Source of the DNA: Mercurialis annua
Taxonomy: Eukaryota; Streptophyta; Magnoliopsida; Malpighiales; Euphorbiaceae
Direction of reading: 5' to 3'
NCBI RefSeq assembly: GCF_937616625.2
Contig: NC_065571.1
Span: 3,598,501 to 3,662,500 of the forward strand
Length of the DNA stretch: 64,000 nucleotides
Below, in pieces: positions 49,538 to 62,548 of the stretch. Numbering within the stretch: position 1 is the first letter of the stretch; each line of letters begins with the position of its first letter. The notes under the pieces are model-generated. The model saw nothing but the letters and a program-made list of their open reading frames with translations. It had not been told where the DNA came from and did not search any database. A program made the position numbers and the translations under genes.

Positions 49538-50553
49538 GGGAAGTTTAGGTATTTACTCCAAAAATGAAAATATTTGCATATTTTACCTCAACACAGAAAA
49601 GTTGCAGAAAATACCTCACGTTTTTTTCAGATTTATGTTTTTACTCTGGGTTTAAAAATATTTATGATTTTACTCCGTTATCATCTGGTTATCATAAATT
49701 CTTCTGTAATTATATTTTTGCGCACGTTATCATCCAATTATCACAATCTTATCATATTTCATTATCATCTAGTTATCTTACTGCAGTGTTATGATAACAA
49801 CATGATAATATACTGATACTGAGATGATAATCAGATACTGTTTTATCATAACATAATCATAGATATTATCATAACATTATCATATTTCATTATCATCTAG
49901 TTATCTTACTGCAGTGTTATGATAACAACATGATAATATACTGATACTGACATGATAATCAAATATTATTTTATCATAACATAATCATAGATATTATCAT
50001 AACATTATCATCTTGATACCATAAATATCATCATCTCGGTATCATATGATAATGTTATGATAACGAAATATGATAATATTATGATAACGATTTTATAATC
50101 AAACATTATTTTATGCAGAATTTTTTCCCCCGCAATGTTATGATAACTACATGATAATACAGTGATACTCATATGATAATCAGAGGCTGTTTTTTTATAA
50201 AAAAAATAATTTTTTCTGCAGTGTTATGATAATGTGATGATAATGCAGTGATACTCATATGATAATCAGATGCTGTTTTGTTTGCAGAAAATCGTTTTTT
50301 GTGCAGAAAATCGTTTTTTCATCATAAAATCGTTTTTCATGCAGCTTTTTAGATCTAAAATTGAAAAAAATCAAGATTAATTTATTTAGATATGAAAGTT
50401 AAAATGAATTGTATTTATCACCACGAATTAAGAAAAAAATCGCTAAAATTAAATATGAAAGAACGGCGGAGTGACGACGAAACGATGGCGGAGCGACAAC
50501 GGATCGATGAAGGAACGATGACGAAAAAAAAATAAAAATGGAGAAGAAAAGAA

Positions 50554-50584
<31 letters not shown>

Positions 50585-50845
50585 AAAAAAAATGGCGAAA
50601 AAAAAGAAAGCAGAGAAGAGAAAGAAGAAGAAAGAGAAAAAAAGTGACAGATAGTATATGATTAGAGTAAAAGAAATATGATTAGAGTAAAATAATAATA
50701 AAAAGTAGGTATAATTATAATATAAATATGTCTTAGAGTAAAAAAATAATTATAGTAAAAGGGTGAGGTATTTTCTCTATCTTTTCCTTTTTGAGGTAGG
50801 AAATCCTATTATTTTTAAAAAGAGAGTATTTTTCCTAATTTTCCC
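49538..50845. mobile_element. Fold-back-family MULE-type element, 1308 bp, with 9-bp TSD
   Basis: Exact repeats TAATTTAAT at 49529-49537 and 50846-50854. The left end GGGAAGTTTAGGTATTTACT mirrors the right end (reverse complement GGGAAAATTAGGAAAAATACT). Both then show TACCTCA, GAAAATACCTCAC and TTTTACTC blocks. The core (about 49680-50280) is TTATCAT/ATGATAA repeat, followed by AGATCTAAAATTGA, a GGCGGAG block and a purine tract (about 50520-50645), all shared with the element at 23182-26397. The left arm lacks the matching CCGCC and pyrimidine segments, so this copy is an internally deleted relative. It gives the clean ends that define the family. Confidence 0.93.
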
Positions 50846-50854
50846 TAATTTAAT

Positions 50855-51391
50855 TTGATAATAAAAGCAATTTTTAAAAATTGTCATATTTAACACATTT
50901 AACGAAATCACTATATTAATTTAATCAAATAAGATAATATACATCGAATAAAGAGTCAATGCGTCTCCTAAATTTGTGTCACGGGATCATCTAACCCAAT
51001 CTATACTTTTTTGAGCAATTAATCCCAAAATTTTTATTTTTGGGTCAAATAACCCTATAATTTATATTTTTATTTTAAAAAACAGTTTAGTATAGTTATA
51101 TCGCAACAATTAGGTTGTGTGCATAAGAGATTTGTACAACTCGAAATTAAGTTCCAACTCAAATAAGATTCAAAAATAGAGTCTGATCTTGAGTAACTAT
51201 CTCTCTCATTTACACCCTTTCGTGTCATGGGCAGTCACAGTGCCAACAAGCAACAAGTGGGACAGATATGAAGGGCACATAGCAAAATCACGTCAAGTAA
51301 CAACAAAAAAACTGTTAATCCTAAAGCAAAGAACAAAACATTCAGTCAACAAAACCCAGGCCAAATCTGAAAAATTATGAGCACAAATTAA
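50855..51391. other. 3' flank of the DUF7787 gene, no gene
   Basis: Non-coding. Probably includes the 3' UTR of the minus-strand gene ending at 51392. Confidence 0.4.
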
Positions 51392-52169
51392 TCACACTTC
51401 CCAGCTGTACGTATCTACAAACAGAGAGGTACCGTCCCCTCCAACTGGACCAGCAGCAGCTCCGTCGTACGCGCCAACCGACTCCACGTAAGCAGACACA
51501 CGACGTTCAAGCTCACCATCCTGATCCTGACCGTCCACAATACTGCTCACTGTCTTCTTCTTCCTCCGCCGTTTGCGGCTGATTTTAAAAGACGACACAA
51601 ATCCGACACCTGCAGTACCACCGCCGCCGCCGTCTAAACAATCTCCGCCGTTGGATTCAGAGTGAGAGCACAGCAGATGTTGATCAGCTACGGTCTCGAT
51701 TGATTGAATGGGACATTCCTGCATACTCAGAGCATCCAAATCTTGCTTAACCTGATCAACGGAGACGAGTGGAGAATAATCGTACGGGTGGAAATTGTCC
51801 TCGAGTGTGGAGCGCTGTAGCTTTATCAAATCAATGGTGCTCAATGCGTCGTACAATACACTCTGTTAATCATTAGAGAGTTGAAATTATCTGCACTACT
51901 GAATGTGAAAACTAACAACAGAAAATAAATAATACCTTGTGACGCTTGTGTATTTTCTTGAATCCGTGCAGAAAAATTACCTGATATTTTTTGTTTCAAA
52001 AGAAAAATTAATAAAGTAATGGATATTTCTGTTTGGTTGCAAAGAAAGTAACAGGAAAATGGAATTTAATTACCTCATTGAGCTGATCTATGCTGAAGGA
52101 AGAATCACTATTAGGATTTTCAAGGAAATGCTCATAAACTTCAAGCGTAAAAGTCTTCTTTTCTTTCAT
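51392..52169 (-). CDS. DUF7787-type small plant protein, function unknown
   Basis: Three exons in transcript order: 52169-52074, 51980-51936, 51862-51392, giving about 203 aa with consistent GT-AG introns and phase 0. The N-terminal ~70 residues read MKEKKTFTLEVYEHFLENPN, then SSFSIDQLNE, HGFKKIHKRHK, LSTIDLIKLQRSTLEDNFHP. I recognise this as the conserved plant domain DUF7787 (from memory). The rest is low-conservation, with a Gly-rich run, a strong basic cluster KISRKRRRKKKTVSS that could be a nuclear-localisation signal, and the end FVDTYSWEV. I chose ATG 52169 because the upstream in-frame ATG at 52193 adds only eight basic residues before the conserved MKEKKTFTL start. Its role is unknown. 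Nuclear location is an inference from the basic cluster. Confidence 0.85.
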
Positions 52170-52193
52170 TCTGTGTTTGTTTCTAAGTAACAA

Positions 52194-53058
52194 ATTAATT
52201 TTTGATTTGCGTTTCTGTAATTTTTGTTCACTGTACTACTTATAACCGCCTCATAGTTTTAGACTTTTAGTGGCGAAATCAACCCTGGTTTAAGCTTAAA
52301 TAAGTAAGACGCCTGAAATTAAAGTGACTAGCCTAGCCTTCCTTGCGTTCTGCAGGTTTGGTGTTAAAGTTTGCAGTGTATTCAAAAATTATTGCTTGAT
52401 GGCAAAGAAATTAGTAGCAACCTCTTAGCTGGTGACATTTGTTAAACTTACTGATCTTATTAAATTTATTAATCTTTTATTCTTTGCAAGATGGTTGTTT
52501 TCATAAATCTCTGAAAACTCATACTCGTTCGATTCTTTTTAATTGTCTATTTAGTCAAATATTTTTATCTCTAATTAGCTAGTATTTTCCAAATTTATCA
52601 TTTTTTAAAGAAATAACTCTATGAGTCTATGCTTCAATTTATAATGCATTTAACTAATAGGGTCATATTAGTATTTACTTTTATAATTTAAAACAACACT
52701 CACTATCTTAATAGTACTTACAATTTTGGTTTAAATGGACAATTAAAAAAAAACATGAGTACTTAAATAACAGAGTGAACTGTTTTGGTTACCATTTAAT
52801 TTTTTTGACAAATAGCTCTAAACTTAATCACAATCAAGTTCGTTGATCAACCCAAAAGCACAAATTTTAGGTATTCTACAGAATATAGCTTTTATTTGTT
52901 AAATATAATGTTACTATTCTTTGTCTCTTCCGATAAGCCATATGAAATTCCATCTCAAATTTGGCATTTTAAATCATCATATGATTCAAAATGGCTATCA
53001 TTCTTAGTCATTTCTCTGACTGCCGTGGTGGTTTGCTCTGATAGCATGGTTATCAATC
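52194..53058. other. Spacer between DUF7787 gene and ALDH22A1
   Basis: Contains the DUF7787 promoter side and the ALDH22A1 3' UTR. No other feature was recognised. Confidence 0.4.
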
Positions 53059-56000
53059 TTACTCGGATCTCTTACTACTTGTGGTGGTTTGCTCCGATAG
53101 CATCTTCAAAACATTGACTAATGCCCTCAATCGATCCCATATGTTCAAGCCATACAGTGCTGCTACAAGTGATTGCTGAAACTCAAAGCCATTCTCCGAA
53201 ACAGGATACTGTGATTGATAGAGTGAAAACAATCAATAAACAGAACTAATAAGACGAGCACATGAGCCATATGCTTTTAGAGCTAACCTGAATGGGTTTT
53301 GGAATCTTCGTTTTAATATAAGGCCACCATCTATCCTCAACAACAGCTTTCGCAAGACAGCAAGCTCGCAAACCTTCTACACCAGCAAATCGTCCAAAAC
53401 CGCTATCTTTTACACCACCAAATGGCAAAGACTGAAAGATCAAAACACATTAACCAGAATGAGAAGATAAAGATAAAACAGGTGGTTAAGTCAACCTAGA
53501 TCGGTGACTAAGGCTTTATATCAGATGGGAAAGCAATTAACTAATGGAATGAAACAATAAATTCTCTTCCATATTAAATAAATTTGTAAGGCTAATTAGT
53601 GGGGAACAAAAAGAAACTACGTCATTAGGATAAATTGATTAAAAAAAAAATGTACTCTGTCTCATTTCAGAGAAGAGCAGTGAAGAAAATTGCCAATGGC
53701 AGTGCTGATTCTAGAATCCAAGCAATTTTCATATATTTTCCACGTAAGACTTTTATCATGATACATAATAAATTGATGGAAAAGAGAACTTGACATAAAA
53801 TGGTTACCTGACACATGTAGCTAGATGCAAAGTCATTTACTGCAGCAACTCCACAGTGTATCTGGGAAGTAATCTCCTTGGCTCGACGTTGGCTACCAGA
53901 AAATACAGCACAACCAAGCCCATATCTACAGTCATTGGCAAGCTCAACAGCCTCTTCGTCGGTGCTAAATTTCATTATTGGCATGATGGGTCCAAAAGTC
54001 TGCATGCAACATAAGTTATTATTGCAGTTGAGCATGTAGTGAATATTAAAACGAGGTTGTCATGATTAAACAATCAAAAAAAAATTATGATCTACATCAA
54101 TTATTAAACGAAATGAATGTATAAAATAATCAAGAGTTGTAGTTAAAACAAAGCCCTACCTCTTCTTGCATCAATTTCATTGTGTGATTTACGTTTACAA
54201 GTATGGTAGGGGGGAAATACTGATCCACTGCACCTTCGCCTAAATGACCAAAACTACCTCGAGCTTCAATTACTGCTCCTTTGTCTATGGCATCATTTAC
54301 AAGGTTCTGAAGCTTATCAGAATGCTCTTGTAAACATATTGCTCCCATATCATACCTTCCAGAAAGTGGTGGCCCCTGAAACAATAAGCAAAAGTGAAGG
54401 AGAGATGTCATATAAGAATATAAGTCATATAGAGACTCAAAAAACATAGTTCTGCATGCAGGTTGCTCTTGCTTAACCAAGTCCTGAATGACCTTGAGAT
54501 ATATGAATGTACCTCATATTTTCTAGAAGAATTGCAATTGCACATGATAGAATAAACATATGAAAGAAAAATATTGTTTTCTCATTTCAGGAAAACCCTC
54601 ATAAGGCAATCAAGAAAAGTAGAGGACATATAAAGTGCAATCAAGTTGCATAAATAATCAGATCTTCAGTATGTCCATCAGTAAGGAAAACATCCACCCA
54701 AGAAAAACTTTCATGCTAAGAGATAAATCAGTAAAGGCAACTACTGCTACCAAACATTATTACAACTATTTTCCTGGTTTGGGTAACTGTATAAGAAGGT
54801 CAAAAACTTCAGCTCATTGTGTCTCTCTATTGCAAACAGAAAATTCAAAATAAAAAGAAATAATCAACCGAAGTGTTCAAGAAACACAAAGAAACCTAAT
54901 CATTTTTTACATATCAGTAGTAATTCCCAGGTATCCTGCTTTCTTCACTCTGCTGCAAATACATGCACATTTACTATACTTAACAGTTATTTTTCATTTC
55001 TCGTTGTTCTTCCTCAATAATATATAAATCACTGAATTTTGAAAAAGACAGAAATAAGAAAATGAAAGAACTACTTGGATAGCTTATGCAATAACACTTT
55101 TTAGCTGAGTTCCTTCATTGTGTCCAAGTTCAGCAGCACCTTTCATTATTTCATTATGCTTCTTGCTACATGTGTCATTTAAAGAGCTATTACAATGGTG
55201 AGTCTTAATAAGTGACAACACATATCTATGTATCACATGGACAGAGTGAGAGAGACAGGCAAAGTAGAAATGGTGATGAATACAAGAAATTAGTCATTGT
55301 TATCAGATATAGCCAGAGTGCAGCAGAAAGGTTCTAAACACCAAACAAGTTGAATAAAGAGTACTTACAGCTGAAACAGATTTTACTATTTTAGCAACCT
55401 CGCTGACAAATGAAGAATAGATATCCTTATGGACATAAAATCTTTCAGCCCCAGCACAATTCTGACCACTTGATTGAAGAGCGGCCCTGACAGCAATTTG
55501 TGCAACCTACACAGGGCATAATATTTAATAGAGGGAACAATTCAAGCCAACTAGACATCCAAATAGATAAAATGGATACATACATGAGGCACATCAACAT
55601 CTTCACAGACAATAAATGCATCTTTCCCTCCAAGCTCAAGTGTAACAGGTACAAGTGTGTTGGCAGCACTTTTCATTATCTGCAATGAAGTTGTAGTTCC
55701 AGCTTATGAAAAATACAGACATGAATGCAGTGAGGCAGCAACTAAATTATGTGAAAATATGAAAAACAGTTGGAGCTAGAAGGAAAGAGTAGAATACAGG
55801 TTTTGGAAGAGATGATACACAAGGGTTTAGTATAGTAAAATCCCTATATCATTTCTAACTTCTAAGGGAAGAAGGATAAAATGACACATGCAGATTACAA
55901 CATGAAAATCCCTGCATATACACAGGAAGAAAGCGAGAAATTATTGACATTTTTCTACGACATTATTACATTGAAACAGAAAATAGAAAAAGGATCAAAC

Positions 56001-58213
56001 ATGGTGCAAGTGATGAGCATGCTCGACATTGATATAGAAAGACTAAAAACAATGTCTGGTTAAAAGAATGAAACATACCATCTTACCCACGCCTGGTGAT
56101 CCAACAAATATGACTTTGTCAACTGATGACACGAGTGCCTCTCCCGTTTCAGCAAATCTATCCAAAAATACCTTAGCCTCAGTTAGTTACACAATTGTGA
56201 TAATTTCCAGATTAAAAATCTGAAACAGCATACCCTGTTATAATGTCAACTAGATTTTCAGGAGCTCCAACAGCAGCAAGTGCAGCTTGGATTATTCGGA
56301 AGTAGAAACATCCTGACCAACTTGCATTTTCTGAAACCTGCACTAGTAATTACATAACTTCTCTTTAAAATTACTCTTTCCTAGCTCACCAAAAGAAAAT
56401 CACATGTATAAGAAAGGTTCTCAAAAAAAAAACCATGTTCAAACAAATTTAAGAGTGCGTAGAACAGATTATCTAAACTCAAACTATTTTAAAATGGAAA
56501 TAACTAAAATTAGCAACAGAGGCAGCTTTATCATTTCATAACAACAAAACAATGTCACTCGAAAAGCAACTTAATTAAATGCAAAAGCTTTGACATTAAG
56601 CACCTTAATCACAATGCTGTTTCCTGAGAAGACTGCCGCTAACATTGGATTAAAAATGTTATGAAAAGGATAGTTCCATGACACGATAGCACCAACAACA
56701 CCAAGGGGAAAAAACTCCACCTTGGCTCTCTTGTGAAGCATTGATCTCCCTGAAGATCTGCAAACATCAAGAAAATGAAAACAAAAGGGATACAACAGCA
56801 TATAAAATGTTCTTACAATAAAAGAATAATGAAGAGGGATATAAATTAAGTACCGATATTCAGGCTTTAGCCACTGCTCACCCTCTGAGAGAAGCCAAGT
56901 AATCTTCTCACAAGTTGTCATTATTTCCCCTAAAGAGGCATCCACCATTGTTTTCCCAGTATCACGTGAAGACACTCTAATAAAATTTACCAAGGAATCA
57001 GGACATGCAGCAAGCCTTACAAATAATGTAGCATGAAATATCATATGAAATGCACGCTGAACATTAAAACAGGTCCTTGATATTTTGAACAAAGCCTTCA
57101 ATGATATTGAATTTGCAAATCCTAATTTCCAATAACAAATTTTTTCTTTGCTAAACCATCCTCCATCCTTACTCGCATATGAGCTCTTGGTGCTCGATAA
57201 TATATTTCAGAAGTATCCGCAAAAACTGCCGCCTTTGCTTGAAGCTGCTCTTTGCCCATACTTTCTGAGCCTTCCTTGCTTGCGTCACACGATCCTTGAC
57301 CTGCCACAAGCATATAAAAACCCTCTTACCCAAAATCTACACATTTATATTGACACGTGATTTTGTAATGTTTCTAACCTCAGCAGGTGATAGGGCCGGA
57401 AAAAATCCCAAGTATTTCATGGTTGCAGGTTCATAACACTGTACTTTTTTCTCTTGTTGCTGTGTCCTTCCTCTCGGAGGTATCTGAGACACAATTGCAT
57501 TTAGAAACACAATAACCAACATACACCAAATTCACACATCATAAATTAAAAATAATAATAACAAACTTCAAAGTCCATTTAAAGCAAAGCACACATAGGT
57601 GTTTATGGAATACATCATTTGCAAGAATTCATCCCATATTTTCGCATTTTAATTATTAAAGTGGTAAAATGTCAGCTTAAAAGTTTTCAAACATGAGAAT
57701 TTATATTTAGAGGCTGACGAATTCTTGAATTTTGAACTTCCGAAAGTAAGTGATAGTTAGAAGCTGAGGGATTCAATAGATCATTCGACTCGTCTCTAAT
57801 ACTTCCTATTCCACTCTGAAAACCTACTCAGTCATTTAAAAGAATCATTTCTATTCCATTTTTAGCTCGAAAAAATCTAATTAATCAAGTTAAGCTAATT
57901 AAAAGCATCAATTCAAAAAAAAACTCAAAAACAAATCAAAGCAAACTACAATAAACACTTACATAAATGAAGCTATTCTCTTCTTTCTGATTCCCATCCA
58001 AAACTGCCACAAAATTCAAATCCACACTCAACTATTAACCATCAACCAAAACATAAACAAAAATTTAAAAAATCATAAAAAAAAAACAAATTAGTGATTA
58101 CTATCAGAGGCATCGACGTCAATTGAAGGCACATTGGGCGGGATAAGCATCAACAAGAACCGGCAGACGGCGTACGCAAATACGAGAACGAGTATCGGCC
58201 ACCAGAATGCCAT
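53059..58213 (-). CDS. ALDH22A1: Aldehyde dehydrogenase family 22 member A1
   Basis: NAD(P)-dependent aldehyde dehydrogenase, oxidising aldehydes to acids. The plant-specific family 22 is membrane-anchored and linked to stress aldehyde detoxification. Fourteen exons in transcript order: 58213-58102, 58003-57963, 57483-57379, 57300-57173, 56976-56854, 56757-56604, 56337-56234, 56157-56079, 55679-55584, 55506-55369, 54375-54160, 53999-53808, 53431-53288, 53208-53059, giving about 593 aa (family ~596). Residues 4-23 are a hydrophobic anchor ([20 protein letters not shown]). The NAD-binding region shows GFAETGE and FVGSPGVGK. Catalytic Glu is near 297 in LELGGKDAF and catalytic Cys near 331 in [12 protein letters not shown], 34 residues apart as expected. 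FGPIMPIM and [13 protein letters not shown] close the core. A family-specific tail with [14 protein letters not shown] follows. All splice phases match. Nothing suggests a defect. Confidence 0.96.
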
Positions 58214-58967
58214 TTTTGGCGCTTATTACGAGGATTTTGCTGTACTGTTGTTAGCTCAAAACCTAGGGTTTCTAATGAACTGCAAAACTAGCACATGACA
58301 TTAGTGTGATCAGATCAAATGCTGGAATAAATCTCTCTAACAATGAGCGTGAATTAAAAAATTATATTTTGTGTATTCGTTTCTGAAATGGCAGGTTTTG
58401 TGGAGTATAAAATAACCGAAAGAAAACAAATTAATTTTGCTCTTCTTTTAGTTGGCCCCCTGGTAGTCTGCTGATGGTCCACACTAACTCTACACACTGT
58501 ACAGTGGACCACAGTACACTAACTAAGCTCTCTATAATGGTATCTTTTAAATAAGATTTAAGAATGATTTTGGTTGAAATTTAAGTGTACAGTCTTACTT
58601 AAGTTAAGAATGAGTTTACTCAAATTTAGTGTGAGTGGACCAGACCACTATATAGTATATACACTACACTAAGCTCTCTACATGTCAAATAGTAAGATTT
58701 AAGAATGTGTTTATTTATTTATTTTTCAAATTAGGAATATAAATAAAATGAAAATATGGATATGAATGAAAATGGATCTAACTATTTTTTATATTTAACT
58801 TTGATTAATAAAATATTGTGAGAATGAGTAACAATGAAAATGGATCACTTCAAAATAATGAGACAAAACTTCCAAACAATAACTTCAGAACCTCAAAATA
58901 ATTGCTAAGTCCTGCAAAAGAGTAGTAAAGGGAAGTATTGATTTACCCACACATGACATGGATTTTA
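58214..58967. other. Upstream region of ALDH22A1
   Basis: Promoter-side sequence for the minus-strand ALDH22A1. It includes a loose direct repeat (ACTAAGCTCTCTA at about 58520 and 58667). No gene was seen. Confidence 0.4.
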
Positions 58968-59140
58968 ATGGACATTCTTTCTTTTTTTTTCTTTTTTTTT
59001 TGGTGACGAAAACTCATTCTATTTAGCCGAAACTTAATATCATTGTCAAATCTCGGGATGTGGACCACCGCAAGCCCACATACCTGGTAATTATGGACTA
59101 TAATGGCATCAATCCAACTTCAACCACTCCATATTAAGAA

Positions 59141-62100
59141 GAGAAAATTACACCATATCACTCAATTTTGAAAAACTTTATGTTAGTGACTCAAGATTTT
59201 TTTATTTGCAACAATCCCCTTTTTTTAAAAATTCATTTGCATGTATACCTGAATATAACTTTAGTACCAATATACCCTCAGTGTACATTAACCTTTGTCC
59301 CCCACTCTAAATCCAACGACCCACATCTAATATCAATTATTTCAATTTCTTCAAGATCAACCATTATTTCCACTCACAGTCTTGCTCCGGCGACCGCCAA
59401 AGACGGATGTTCATGCTCCAACAACCGGCAAGTGATGTCATCTCTCTTTACTGAGAAATTAGAGTTTAAGGATTATGAAAGGTTGGATGGCCGGAGGTGC
59501 TGGTACGATAGGTGATGATTTTTGGTTCAACCGGGTGATTTCTGGTTCGCTTGAAAGTGGTCGATTGTGGTCGGCGATCCGTGGTGGTTCCTTCGTTGAT
59601 TGTCTAATAAGAATTTAATTTTGATGTTCTTTATGTGATAATAGATTGTAGTTTATTTTAATTTTTGTTTATGAAGGATTTATGTTGTTGATTTTTAATT
59701 GAATTGAAATTTTTGTTTATTAGTAATGAATATACATGGGTGGCCGGAGTTTGATATCACTGTCTTTTTGATATGATTGTAGATGTTGTTACAGCCGCAA
59801 TGGCGATGGCCGGACATCCGAATATTCCAGTAAACTGTTGCAGAGACAAGCTAGCCGAGTTTTGGTGTTGAGGTATACGAGGTCGACGCCTGAATTTACA
59901 GAGACTTATATAAATCGGCTGGACATTTGACATCAGAGGTCGGCGGTACTTCGGTGAGAAAAAAAGACAGTGAGAGGACTTATACTTTTGAAATGGCTGA
60001 TAAAGATGTGAAGCAAGAATAGCAATACTAGAAATACTAGAAATTAAGGGATTTTGTACACTAATTTTACTAAGAAGTATTGTCGTCTGGATTTTTGTAG
60101 TGATGGACATGCTAATCATGTGGAATTCATATTTGTTATTGTTTGGTTGATAATTGATAGCTGTGGTATTGTTATAATGGCGTCTTATTTTGTTGAAAAT
60201 AATATATTCCAGTTGCTATAATAATATTATTAAAAGTGATGACATGTTATATTTGTCTAATGAAACTTACTTGACCAGAGCTATCTTACTAAATTTTTTA
60301 ATAAAATTTGAACCGAATATAAACCTATAAAATTTGAATCGGATGTGAACCGGATATGAACCGGATATAAACCTATATCAACCGAACTACCTTAATTCAA
60401 TTTTAATAAAATTTATTTTACTGCTGTTTACAATCTTAAATGACATTTTTATAGAGAGAATTTTGAGATTTAGTGTAATATACAAATTAAATATCTATTT
60501 TAAGTGAAATGTTTTTGACAGTCTATAAAACCGAAAATCAACCTAATGTAAACCGGATGTGAACTTATATCAACTGAATGAACTACCTTAATTCAATTTT
60601 TAATAAAATTTGTCTTGCTGTTCTTTACAATTTTAAATACATTTTACATAGAGAGAAGTTTGAAATTTAGAGTGATATACAATTGGATATCTCTTTTAAG
60701 TGAAATATATTTGACAGTCTATAAAACCAAAATTGAACCTGATGTGAACCGGATGTGTACCTATATCAACTAAACTATCTTAATTCAATTTTTAATAAAT
60801 TTGTTTTGTTACTCTTTATAATCTTAAATGAGTATTTTATATAGAAAGAATTTTTAGATTTAGTGTAATAACAAATTGAATTTTATTTTAAGTGAAATAT
60901 ATTTGACAGTATATAAAACCAAAATTCAACCTGATGTGAACCGGATGTGAACCTATATGAACTGAACTAATTAATAAAAACTGTCTTGCTACCTTTTGCA
61001 ATCTTAAATGACATTTTATATAGAGAGAATTTTGAGATATAGTAATATACAAATTGAATATTTCTTTTATGTAAAATATATTTGACAGTTTATAAAATCA
61101 AAAATCAACTTGATGTGAACCGGATATGAACCTATATTAAGTGAACTACCTTATTTCAATTTTTGATAAAATCTATTGCTTTTTACAATCTTTAGATCCC
61201 CTTCTCTATAATCATTTTAAAAGAAATCGCGGCGGTCGGCGTGCACTTAATGTAAATTCAGCATAGACTTGATATCAACTCAATAAAAACTAAATGTGAA
61301 CTAATTTAAATCAAACTCTTAGTAAATGTGAACTAATCTAAATCTAAGTTAAAGTAAACTAATCTAAAATGTATTTTAAATTGAATAAAATCAGCTGAAT
61401 TAATTTTAAAATATTTTAATCTTCAAAATTTGGTGCAATACAAAAAAACTCAAGATCTTGATTTGTGAACAGAATTCACATCATAGATTGTCATTTTCTA
61501 GAGGTGCTTCATACTGAATTATGTTGCTAAAACATCTGCTGTCCAAGTTTCTCAAAGTACATAGCCTAACATATATGGCACCAATCTGGGGGGAAACAAA
61601 ATCATACATGGCACCAACACAGTTTTCAAAAGTCCATTACCTCCACATTTAGATAATATCCAAATCAAAATTACTACAATTGCCACAAACAAAAATTGTA
61701 ATAGGGATATCAAATAATATGTTTCAAAGTTCATAATCATCGCTGTTGCCATCTCTCCCTCTATCCCATCTCTCCCTCTATCCTCTTATCGCTTAATACA
61801 AATCTTCCTTCTTATTTCGTTCAGTCACTCCATCGATTCCGATCTTCTTTTAAAAGGTACTATCGTTCACCGTTTATCTCACTCTTTTACTCTCTGAATT
61901 CACCTCTCTCTTTCCTCTAACGTCCGCTCTTTTTTTTCGCGCTCGCCGGAGCTCTTTTCTTCTTGCAATACACCGTCTCTACCTCCGCCGCTTTTGTTCG
62001 GACTTCCGGTTTAGAACGAAATGCGATGACATTTTTGCTCCTTGTTGCTTTGTTGTGCTTGATTCTGGCTTTTCAACCTACTGATTGATGCTCTGCAAAT

Positions 62101-62548
62101 TTGGTGAAATTGTGTTACCGGAGACCATGAAACAGATATGACGGCAGAAGAACGTTTGCGCGATCCATGATAACCGGCGAAGTCCAGTAGCTATTTAGTG
62201 GTGGATACAGATCTAGTTGTAAAGGTTTACTGATTTTAGATCTAAGAAAGCAAGAGTTGATCGGCCATACCTCTGCCGGACCGCCATTTCTCTGCCCACC
62301 GGCGTCGTAGCTCCGTCAAAATGCTGCATCCATAAAATTGTAACTGTAATCTACTATTAAAATTATTATTGATGTTGCTTTTTCTTGAAGGGTATAAATG
62401 TCCTATTTTATTTTAATTTTAGTATATTCTTGGTTACGAGAGATTTGTGAAAAGTTTTTTGTTTTTTTGAGAGATTATTGTCAAAATTAAAATGCTGAGG
62501 TAAAAACATAATACAATAGCGTTTTTAGGGGATTTGTGTAGATTACCC
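59141..62548. mobile_element. MULE-type element, 3408 bp, inserted in a SINE
   Basis: Exact repeats TATTAAGAA at 59132-59140 and 62549-62557. The left end GAGAAAATTACACCATATCA matches the mirrored right end GGGTAATCTACACAAATCCC, with weaker similarity inward (TTATGTTAGTGACTCA against TTATGTTTTTACCTCA). It contains a ~190-bp tandem array (60300-61195). A segment at about 61740-62330 resembles a host gene's pyrimidine-rich leader (CTCTCCCTCTATCC, then GCCGGAGCTC), perhaps captured. No transposase was recognised. Frames at 59168-59515, 59757-60119 and 61552-61752 have no recognised family. Confidence 0.85.
60300..61195. repeat. Tandem array, ~180-196 bp monomer, about 4.7 copies
   Basis: The landmark TTTGACAGT(C/A/T)(T)ATAAAA recurs at 60514, 60710, 60902 and 61081, giving spacings of 196, 192 and 179. 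Each monomer also has GATGTGAACCGGAT(G/A)TG, CCTATATCAACTGAACTA, TTCAATTTTTAATAAAATTT and TTTTAAGTGAAATAT in order. Copies have diverged by substitutions and small indels. The monomer length is satellite-like, but the array is short and confined to the MULE-type element. Confidence 0.88.

Noticed and set aside
54635..55020. Plus-strand frames inside ALDH22A1 introns
   Set aside because: They lie within a minus-strand intron, with no domain and ordinary AT-rich composition.
59168..60119. Frames of 115-120 codons in the MULE-type element at 59141-62548
   Set aside because: No recognised domain, composition follows local bias, and no splice structure. Not enough for a transposase or captured-gene call.
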